Shown in pieces: positions 1 to 5,421 of a stretch of DNA of 5,834 nt. Below the pieces are notes generated by a model. That model saw only the letters and a list, made by a program, of their open reading frames with translations, had not been told where the DNA came from and did no database searches. The position numbers and the translations under genes are program-made. How positions within the stretch are numbered: the stretch's first letter is position 1; each line of letters begins with the position of its first letter. Source of the DNA: Candidatus Treponema excrementipullorum (lineage in GTDB: Bacteria > Spirochaetota > Spirochaetia > Treponematales > Treponemataceae); NCBI GenBank assembly GCA_018883625.1, contig JAHLFV010000038.1, positions 1 to 5,834 of the forward strand, in the 5' to 3' direction.

Positions 1-1527
1 CTTATCAATAGTGGATTCATGCAATACTTCCGGTTGAATAGATGATATCACCTCTCCCGTAACAGGATCACGTACCTCTTTTAAAATATGAGGTTTATAG
101 ATAGTTCCTTCATTTACTACCATGGCTACAACATTTGCCATATGCAAAGGAGTAACTGTCAAATACCCCTGACCGATGGAGGTACTCATGGTATCACCAC
201 CCAACCATTTTTCATGGTATCGTCGTTCCTTCCATTGGGCTGTAGGAACAAATCCTGTTGCCTGACCGGGTAAATCTATTTCCAAAGGCTTACCTAAACC
301 GAATTCTTGGGCATAGGAAGAAATCAATTCTATTCCTAAGTTATCCCGTCCTGTAGTCCAATAGTATACGTTACAAGATTGAGCCAAAGCATTTTGCATA
401 TCTAAGAAACCATGTCCCGGTCTTCCGATATGACAGTGGAAATCCCGATCTCCGTAGGTAATATAACCGGTACATTCAATTTTTTTATCTCGGGGAATAG
501 CATCTTCCGAGATAAGTGCGGTAGACATAACAACCTTAAACGTAGAAGCCGGCGGATAAACCGCATTTATTGCTCGGTTTAGGAAGGGATTATTTGTTGC
601 ATTTGCAACTTTTTCGTATTCTTGGGAGCCTGACTCTGAACTAAATAAATTTGAGTCGTAGAAAGGATAGGATACCATAGCCAATATTTCCCCCGTTGCC
701 GGTTTTAAGACAACGGCAGCACCGACTCTGTCTCCCAAGGCTTTTTCCGTAAGCGTCTGGATTCGGGAATCAATAGTCAACACTAAGTTTTTTCCCATCT
801 CCGGTGCAATGACTGTGGATGCATCTGAAAGAAGTTTACCGCTAACATCTACGGTAGATGATTCTCTACCCGGCTTACCCTGCAGTAAACTATCATACTG
901 TTTTTCAATTCCCGTTTTTCCTACAATGCTGGTATTACTGTACCCTTCATTGTACATAATTTTCAATTCTTCTTTTGTGATATCACCAACATATCCTAAA
1001 ATATGAGAAAACGATCCTGTCTGAACATAATTCCTCAGAGGTTTTGACCTCCAAGATACTCCCGGTAAATCTGTTATATTTTCAGCAATATCGGAAATAA
1101 TGGAAAAAGGAACTCCTGATTTGATTTCCACCGCAGTAAAGGAGCGTCTCATATTGGAAGGAATTTTTGCATCAATGGTATTTTTACCGATACCTAAGAT
1201 TGCTGCCAACTTAAAAGCCACCGTATCGTAATCCCCTGAAGGAATTTCTCCGGGAATTAAGTCTACCGCAAAGGAGTCTGTATTAACGACCATAGGTACT
1301 GTTGCGTTTCTATCATAAATTTCTCCTCGCTGAGCCGGAATCGTTTTGACACGGCTGGAAAGATTTTCTGACTGTTCTCTGTATACCTCACCTTCCAGTA
1401 CCTGCATAGAAAACAATTTTAAAATGTATATACCGAAAACAACCACAATTATAAGTGAAAGAACAACTAATTTTGATTCTTTGTTCAGAGAAATACCGGC
1501 TTTTGTCTTTACTTCATTGACTCGCAT
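1..1527 (-). CDS. mrdA: Penicillin-binding protein 2 (class B PBP, elongasome D,D-transpeptidase), C-terminus outside window
   Basis: This gene encodes the transpeptidase that cross-links peptidoglycan during lateral wall growth; it acts in the periplasm, anchored by one N-terminal helix. The reading frame stays open from the ATG at 1527 to the window edge (509 codons) with no stop. Visible parts: a membrane helix at about residues 20-41; the class B pedestal motif RGEIYDRN at 67-74; the active-site SxxK as S328-T-F-K331 within PPASTFK; the second motif SxN as S384-C-N386; and GGDTMSTSIGQG at 443-454, close to the family GDTxNxSIGQG. The third motif, KTG, is not seen and should lie beyond the left edge, since family members run to roughly 600 residues or more. 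The start overlaps the mreD stop by one base. RodA is the usual partner and is expected next. The PBP2 rather than PBP3 assignment rests on the mreBCD context and the GDT/SIGQG block. Confidence 0.95.
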   Translation of the reverse strand, partial: MRVNEVKTKAGISLNKESKLVVLSLIIVVVFGIYILKLFSMQVLEGEVYREQSENLSSRVKTIPAQRGEIYDRNATVPMVVNTDSFAVDLIPGEIPSGDYDTVAFKLAAILGIGKNTIDAKIPSNMRRSFTAVEIKSGVPFSIISDIAENITDLPGVSWRSKPLRNYVQTGSFSHILGYVGDITKEELKIMYNEGYSNTSIVGKTGIEKQYDSLLQGKPGRESSTVDVSGKLLSDASTVIAPEMGKNLVLTIDSRIQTLTEKALGDRVGAAVVLKPATGEILAMVSYPFYDSNLFSSESGSQEYEKVANATNNPFLNRAINAVYPPASTFKVVMSTALISEDAIPRDKKIECTGYITYGDRDFHCHIGRPGHGFLDMQNALAQSCNVYYWTTGRDNLGIELISSYAQEFGLGKPLEIDLPGQATGFVPTAQWKERRYHEKWLGGDTMSTSIGQGYLTVTPLHMANVVAMVVNEGTIYKPHILKEVRDPVTGEVISSIQPEVLHESTIDK

Positions 1528-1545
1528 TATCTGTGTTTTTCTCCT
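1525..1545 (-). promoter_or_regulatory. mreD/mrdA translational coupling junction (TAATG) with upstream AGGAG
   Basis: The mreD stop codon TAA (1529-1527) shares its last A with the mrdA start codon ATG (1527-1525). The nearest Shine-Dalgarno-like sequence is AGGAG at 1545-1541, inside mreD and 13 bases before the ATG, which is longer than ideal. The overlap together with a distant ribosome site suggests that mrdA is translated mainly by ribosomes finishing mreD. The overlap is seen directly; the coupling is inferred. Confidence 0.6.
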
Positions 1546-2051
1546 ATAGAGGTACCGATTTCCGAATTATTCAGTATCGAAGAAAAAAATGACAAAAACC
1601 AAAATACCACAGGTGCCAACAACGTATTTAACAAAAGTTCTGTAGCAAATACCACGGAGAAAAAATTATACGCCAAAACACCGTTAGGAAAAAAGAAGAT
1701 AATACATTTCAAGAAAATTGCTTTTAAAATCGTCCCTACAAATCCAAAGAGCGCAGGAATAAAAAAGCCGGAGACATTAACAATTTTATTAAAAAGACCT
1801 GCAATAAAACCAATTAACGTCCGTAAGAGACAGTTTAGCCCCAAAGGAGCGGCACTTAAAAAATCCAGCATTAATCCGGAAAAAAAACCTGTCACTTCCC
1901 CTGTTAAGGAACCGTTAAAGACAGATATATATAGCAGTACTAACAACAAAATATCAGGAACTACGGGCAACAAACGGATATTAGATAAAAGTGCGGTCTC
2001 AAATAATATCACAATCAAGAGAAGAACAAAAATAAAGAAAACTTTTTTCAT
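1527..2051 (-). CDS. mreD: Rod shape-determining protein MreD
   Basis: MreD is the small polytopic inner-membrane subunit of the elongasome and works with MreC to connect MreB filaments to PBP2/RodA. The 174-residue product is almost entirely hydrophobic. I count about five or six membrane segments, near residues 4-23, 29-46, 50-68, 72-90, 97-119 and 131-157, and a short polar tail ending in GEKHR. Family-type features are the VPDILLLVLLY stretch at 31-41 and the Gly-rich GFFSGLMLDFL followed by PLG at 55-71, with D63 as the typical buried acidic residue. The length matches the usual MreD size of about 160-180 residues. The ATG at 2051 is chosen because a strong GGAGG site precedes it and it follows the mreC stop by two bases. 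MreD sequences diverge widely, so position after mreC is part of the support. Confidence 0.93.
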   Translation of the reverse strand: MKKVFFIFVLLLIVILFETALLSNIRLLPVVPDILLLVLLYISVFNGSLTGEVTGFFSGLMLDFLSAAPLGLNCLLRTLIGFIAGLFNKIVNVSGFFIPALFGFVGTILKAIFLKCIIFFFPNGVLAYNFFSVVFATELLLNTLLAPVVFWFLSFFSSILNNSEIGTSIGEKHR

Positions 2052-2053
2052 GT

Positions 2054-2935
2054 TTACTGTTCCTCCTCCTGGTCTTTTAGATTTTTTACGTCTACTACAA
2101 TCACATTTTCCAAGGAATTAAAATCCAGTACCGGAGTTAACTCTATAATAAGAGAGGAATCATAATCTTGGGTGGTGATTTTAGAAATATACCCGATGGG
2201 AATATCCTTCATAAAATTATCATTTTCACCAGAAGTAACGACTAAATCCCCGTACTGTAATTTATCCAAAACCCGCTTTTTAATATATCGCATGATAAGC
2301 GGACTGTCTTCCCAGCCTAAGCCGTTAACTAATCCAATATCACGGGTTTTTTGGATGCGGCCGGAAACATTACAACTGTAATCATACACGGGCATAACCA
2401 TACAGGTGTTGTATCCCACTTGCAATACTTTTCCTACCAGTCCCACCGTTCCATTCTGTATGGCAATGACAGGCATGTTCTTCTTTATACCCTGTTTGCT
2501 TCCCATATTTAGAGTTAACAAAGAATACTGATTATTGGGATCTCTGCCGATTATCCGAGCCGGATAATTTACGTACTCGAATGTTTCAGTAAACCCCAGC
2601 TGCTCTTTTAAAAGCTCGTTTTCACGACGAATCTCCGTATTGGTTTGTTGAAGAAACTGATAGTTTTCCAATTGCTTCAACAACTTGTCATACTCTTCCT
2701 GTAATTCAGCCATGCGTTTTACGGCAGAGACCATATCGGTGAATTTCGTTGTAACGGTATGGATACCCCGCTGGAACGATGATAAAGCGGTAAATCCCAC
2801 GTTTTTAAAATTTACCACAAAACCGCCTGTGGAAGCAGCCAGCAACACGCCGGAAATAACCACTAAAATGACAAATACAAAAAGAGGCGGTTGTATCCTT
2901 ATCTTTACCTTTATTCGAGACTCGCGTAAAGCCAT
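2054..2935 (-). CDS. mreC: Rod shape-determining protein MreC
   Basis: MreC is the bitopic membrane protein that scaffolds the elongasome in the periplasm and contacts PBP2. The 293-residue product has a basic cytoplasmic N-terminus (RESRIKVKIR), one membrane helix at about 18-36, a coiled coil at about 70-113 rich in Glu, Leu and Lys, and then the MreC beta-barrel domains from about 122 to 283. Family-type blocks are PARIIGRDP at 125-133, NMGSKQGIKKNMPVIA at 143-158, GLVGKV at 165-170, and GDLVVTSG (229-236) followed by DIPIGYI (244-250). Length is typical. The start at 2935 lies 7 bases after the mreB stop, with AGGA (2944-2941) overlapping the mreB TAG. The protein ends in an acidic DQEEEQ tail whose codons double as the mreD ribosome site. 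Confidence 0.96.
   Translation of the reverse strand: MALRESRIKVKIRIQPPLFVFVILVVISGVLLAASTGGFVVNFKNVGFTALSSFQRGIHTVTTKFTDMVSAVKRMAELQEEYDKLLKQLENYQFLQQTNTEIRRENELLKEQLGFTETFEYVNYPARIIGRDPNNQYSLLTLNMGSKQGIKKNMPVIAIQNGTVGLVGKVLQVGYNTCMVMPVYDYSCNVSGRIQKTRDIGLVNGLGWEDSPLIMRYIKKRVLDKLQYGDLVVTSGENDNFMKDIPIGYISKITTQDYDSSLIIELTPVLDFNSLENVIVVDVKNLKDQEEEQ
2061..2070 (-). promoter_or_regulatory. Strong ribosome binding site of mreD inside the mreC 3' end
   Basis: On the minus strand the bases read AGGAGGAGGA, the best Shine-Dalgarno match in the window, about 10 bases before the mreD ATG. The same bases encode the Glu run at the very end of MreC (DQEEEQ), so the acidic MreC tail and the mreD ribosome site share sequence. 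Confidence 0.75.
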
Positions 2936-2942
2936 GGTATTC

Positions 2943-3980
2943 CTAGTTATTTAGATTGTCGTAAATACTTCTGTCTGAAGAAATATCACGGAACAATTCA
3001 AAGGCCTTTCCTGCACCGATAGCAACGCATTCCTGTGGGTTTTCTACTAAGATAACGGGAACACCTGTTTCCTTTGAAATAAGCTTGGGCAAACCTTTCA
3101 ACAAAGAACCGCCTCCCGTCATAACAATACCGTTTTCAATAATATCGGCTGACAATTCCGGTGGTGTCTGACCGAGAGTTCTCTTTATAACTTCAACAAT
3201 TTGAGTTACAGGATCTTTTAATGCTTCACGGACTTCAACAGAATCAATTTCAAGTCGACGAGGTAATCCGGTAATGGCATCTGTACCTTTAATTTCAACT
3301 TTTTCGATGGTTTTATCAGGTGCTGCATTTCCGATTTCGATTTTGAGACGTTCTGCAGTCTGCTGACCGATAACTAAGTTGTGAACATTTCTGACGTGCT
3401 TAACGATGGATTCGTCAAATTCATCACCACCCAAACGGATTGCATTGGTAACGACCATACCTCCCAAAGAAATAACGGAAACTTCTGTAGTACCGCCACC
3501 GATATCACATACCATGTGACCTTCCGGCTCGTCGATAGGAATTTGAGCCCCAATGGCTGCTGCCAAGGATTCTGCGATACATTCAACCTCTTTTGCACCG
3601 GCTTTAATAGCAGCTTCTTCTACAGCGTGTTTTTCAACTTCAGTAATACAGGTGGGAATCCCTATTTTCATGCGAGTCAATTTGAAAAGCTGATGACGGG
3701 GAATTATTTTTGATATAAAATACCGAATCATTTTTTCGGTACTTAACATGTCAGCAATAACACCGTCTTTGAGTGGTCTGATAGCAGTAATTGTCTCCGG
3801 GGTTTTCCACAACATTCTCTTTGCCTCTGCACCTACAGCAACCACTTTATTTGTACCCCGCTCCACGGCAACTACGGACGGTTCGTTTACAACAATTCCT
3901 TGTCCTCGCACATAAATCAATGTGTTACAAGTACCTAAATCAATTCCGATATCAGTCGAAAACTTGTCAAAAAGTCCCAT
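2943..3980 (-). CDS. mreB: Rod shape-determining protein MreB (bacterial actin)
   Basis: MreB is an ATP-binding actin homologue that forms membrane-bound filaments and steers the cell-wall elongation complex. Read from the ATG at 3980 the product is 345 residues. Actin-fold motifs are all present: phosphate 1 DLGTCNT at 14-20, connect 1 with the probable catalytic E137 in ESLAAAIGA, phosphate 2 DIGGGTTEVSV at 159-169, and the adenosine loop TGGGSLLKGLP at 288-298. The hydrophobic membrane-insertion loop of subdomain IA appears as QLFKL at 97-101. An in-frame ATG two codons upstream (3986) would add Met-Lys, but GGGAG abuts that ATG with no spacer and stands six bases before the ATG at 3980, so I chose 3980. 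mreB opens the tightly packed mreBCD-mrdA series and follows the TPR gene by 13 bases. Confidence 0.98.
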   Translation of the reverse strand: MGLFDKFSTDIGIDLGTCNTLIYVRGQGIVVNEPSVVAVERGTNKVVAVGAEAKRMLWKTPETITAIRPLKDGVIADMLSTEKMIRYFISKIIPRHQLFKLTRMKIGIPTCITEVEKHAVEEAAIKAGAKEVECIAESLAAAIGAQIPIDEPEGHMVCDIGGGTTEVSVISLGGMVVTNAIRLGGDEFDESIVKHVRNVHNLVIGQQTAERLKIEIGNAAPDKTIEKVEIKGTDAITGLPRRLEIDSVEVREALKDPVTQIVEVIKRTLGQTPPELSADIIENGIVMTGGGSLLKGLPKLISKETGVPVILVENPQECVAIGAGKAFELFRDISSDRSIYDNLNN

Positions 3981-3986
3981 TTTCAT

Positions 3987-3991
3987 CTCCC
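3987..3991 (-). promoter_or_regulatory. mreB ribosome binding site that decides the start codon
   Basis: The minus strand reads GGGAG, directly followed by ATGAAAATG. Zero spacing to the first ATG is unfavourable, while six bases to the second ATG (3980) is good. This supports the shorter MreB beginning Met-Gly-Leu-Phe. The site begins three bases after the stop codon of the TPR gene, so the two genes probably share a transcript. Confidence 0.6.
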
Positions 3992-3993
3992 AG

Positions 3994-4953
3994 TTATTTG
4001 TATTCAGCCATTTTTTGCAAAGCTCCTTGATGATTTACATCAATTTGAAGTGCTTTACGCCATTCGGCCCTTGCTTTAACTAATTCACCTTTATGTTCAT
4101 ACAAGACGCCCATTCCATAATAAGCGTCTGCGTTATTGGGGGCAATTTCCAATACCGCCGCGTATTCCTTTTCTGCCTCATTATAGTTCTCTTCTTCCAA
4201 ATATATTTGACCAAGAAGAATCAAACATTTTATCCTGATAAAATCATCGGTTGTATCGGTAGCAACACGATGTAAATATGCCTTTGCGGCAGAAAGTTGA
4301 TAGTTTTTATAGTACTGTTCTGCAATAGACAAAAGCAACGCATCCGATTCACGGACTATCAAAGCTTCTGTAAAAGCAGCTATACTTTCCTCTGTCATAT
4401 TTAATGCAGCATAACTCAGTCCTAAATACTCAGGAATATCATCTGCTTTATACCCGCCTTGAGAAGCCAAGGTTAAATACTTAATTGCTAAATCACTGTA
4501 ATAGTGATAAGAAGACAGTGTATTTTTGTAAAAATATGCCTTACCCAACATATAATACAACTGTGGCAATACATCTTCCCGGGCATTCAAAAGAGCTACC
4601 CGCAAACTGGTAATACTTTCGTCTAAAAATACCTGAGACTGTAGCGTATCAACTTGAGCTACAGCCAAATAAAAAGAGGCATAACCGTGAAATGTCAATG
4701 CCATATTATTGTAAGGCTGCGTTTTTAATATTTCGTTGGTTAAATCATATACAGATTGGTAATTTTTTTCGTCCCACTGCGTATAGATGTCATCCACATC
4801 CACTCGGGTACTGTTCTTTTGTTTTATATATGAAATAATGGGGTATGCAACGGCAACACAGAGCACAAAAAGAGCTAAAGCTATAATAAGCTTTCTTACT
4901 CCGTGGTTCTTTCGTCTACGTATATTATGCTGCATCGAAGGAGTACCTTTCAT
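3994..4953 (-). CDS. Single-pass membrane protein with TPR repeats, upstream of mreB; specific function unknown
   Basis: I recognise the architecture but not a characterised function. From the ATG at 4953 the product is 319 residues. A basic N-terminus (IRRRKNHGVRK, 11-21) precedes one membrane helix at about 21-43. By the positive-inside rule the remainder is periplasmic. At least three to four TPR-like helical pairs follow: about 175-206, 207-236, 240-273 and 274-308. The last two are the clearest, for example YNEAEKEYAAVLEIAPNN and AYYGMGVLYEHKGELVKARAEW. Weaker helical repeats lie at about 57-100 and 129-165. The frame opens farther upstream to an ATG at 5022, but that start lies inside rnpB and adds an uncharacteristic peptide. 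AGGGTGG stands just before 4953, which I prefer; an ATG at 4935 is another option. TPRs mediate protein contacts, so an elongasome accessory role is inferred from position only. Confidence 0.88.
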   Translation of the reverse strand: MKGTPSMQHNIRRRKNHGVRKLIIALALFVLCVAVAYPIISYIKQKNSTRVDVDDIYTQWDEKNYQSVYDLTNEILKTQPYNNMALTFHGYASFYLAVAQVDTLQSQVFLDESITSLRVALLNAREDVLPQLYYMLGKAYFYKNTLSSYHYYSDLAIKYLTLASQGGYKADDIPEYLGLSYAALNMTEESIAAFTEALIVRESDALLLSIAEQYYKNYQLSAAKAYLHRVATDTTDDFIRIKCLILLGQIYLEEENYNEAEKEYAAVLEIAPNNADAYYGMGVLYEHKGELVKARAEWRKALQIDVNHQGALQKMAEYK

Positions 4954-4955
4954 TA

Positions 4956-4962
4956 CCACCCT
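4956..4962 (-). promoter_or_regulatory. Probable ribosome binding site of the TPR gene
   Basis: The minus strand reads AGGGTGG, ending two bases before the ATG at 4953; its AGGG core (4962-4959) has a five-base spacer. It supports 4953 over the ATG at 5022, which falls inside the RNase P RNA, and over 4935, where the nearest AAGG is about 11 bases away. Confidence 0.5.
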
Positions 4963-4985
4963 ATCCCGTAAAATAAAGACAGAAA

Positions 4986-5387
4986 ATAAAATAAGCCGGG
5001 TTCTGTCATCAAGTTCAAACAACTCAAAGAGTTATCAAAACTGATTGCGGTCATCTATCTGAAATACGAATCGCTCCGCATCTTAAGCGACCTACCCGTA
5101 ACTGTGAAGGTGTTTTTAAGCACCCTCTATCGGAATTCAGTTACTGTCTGATCTTGCTCCAAATGAGGCTTGCAATGCGACGGAAGTTACCTTCTGCCCG
5201 GTGGTCTCTTACACCGCCTTTTCACCCTTACTTTGCAAAGCAAAGCGGTATACTTTCTGTTGCGCTGTCTGTCATGAAGGAATCCTTCATGCCCGGCCAT
5301 TAACCGGCATTCTTTCCGAAGGAGCCCGGACTTTCCTCTGTTTTACTCTCTGTTTTGGAGAATTAAAACAGCGACCGCTTATTTTCT
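4986..5387 (-). ncRNA. rnpB: RNase P RNA, bacterial type A
   Basis: This is the catalytic RNA that removes 5' leaders from pre-tRNAs. Conserved blocks in order on the minus strand: CR-I GAGGAAAGTCCGGGCTCC (5338-5321), the CR-II/III stretch ACAGAAAGTATACCGC (5260-5245), GTAAGGGTGAAA (5231-5220), GAGCAAGATC in the L15/P16 area (near 5159-5150), AGATAGATGA (5060-5051) and CR-V ACAGAACCCGGC (5006-4995). Helices that can be drawn: P1 AAAATAAGC/GCTTATTTT (5385-5377 with 4996-4988), P2 GCGGTC/GACCGC, P3 CTGTTTT/AAAACAG, P4 between CR-I and CR-V, a P8-like CCGG stem, a long P9, P13, a GAAG/CTTC P14, P18, and a long irregular P19 at about 5044-5007. P12 is only about five base pairs, CTTTG/CAAAG. The L15 GGU expected to bind tRNA CCA appears absent. 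Ends are set by P1 and are approximate. The RNA lies 17 bases after the zinc-ribbon gene and 32 bases before the TPR gene. Confidence 0.97.
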
Positions 5388-5391
5388 GTCT

Positions 5392-5421
5392 GTAATAAAC
5401 ACATCAATCTTCGTAATCCAA
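5392..5421 (-). promoter_or_regulatory. Weak sigma-70-like promoter candidate for rnpB
   Basis: The minus strand has TTGGAT (5421-5416) and TATTAC (5397-5392), separated by 18 bases. They match the -35 and -10 consensus at about 3 and 4 of 6 positions. Initiation about seven bases downstream would fall at about 5387-5385, where P1 begins; that agreement is the main reason to list it. The -35 element lies inside the last codons of the zinc-ribbon gene. Matches this weak are common by chance in A+T-rich DNA. Confidence 0.3.

Noticed and set aside
1..300. Possible truncation or pseudogene at the end of PBP2
   Set aside because: The frame is intact up to the window edge; the absence of KTG is due to the window boundary, not to a mutation.
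3374..3598. Minus-strand open frame of 74 codons
   Set aside because: It is a shifted frame inside mreB without its own start signal.
3381..3713. Plus-strand open frame of 110 codons
   Set aside because: It is antisense to the most conserved part of mreB; openness is explained by the mreB codon composition, and the peptide resembles nothing known to me.
4981..5018. Possible promoter TTGATG-N18-TATTTT in the rnpB 3' end for the TPR gene
   Set aside because: Both boxes are explained by rnpB structural sequence (the P19 end and P1) and the T-rich tail; the match is weak, so I did not list it as a feature.
4954..5022. 23-codon N-terminal extension of the TPR protein from the ATG at 5022
   Set aside because: The extension is encoded by the 3' part of rnpB, including CR-V and P1, and disagrees with a basic-then-hydrophobic anchor starting at 4953, which has its own ribosome site.
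5273..5291. Perfect inverted repeat considered as a terminator or operator
   Set aside because: It sits in the middle of rnpB where P9 is expected, and no T tract follows on the transcribed strand.
5201..5395. Plus-strand open frame of 64 codons
   Set aside because: It lies entirely opposite rnpB and its codons follow conserved RNase P RNA blocks; there is no ribosome site or recognisable protein.
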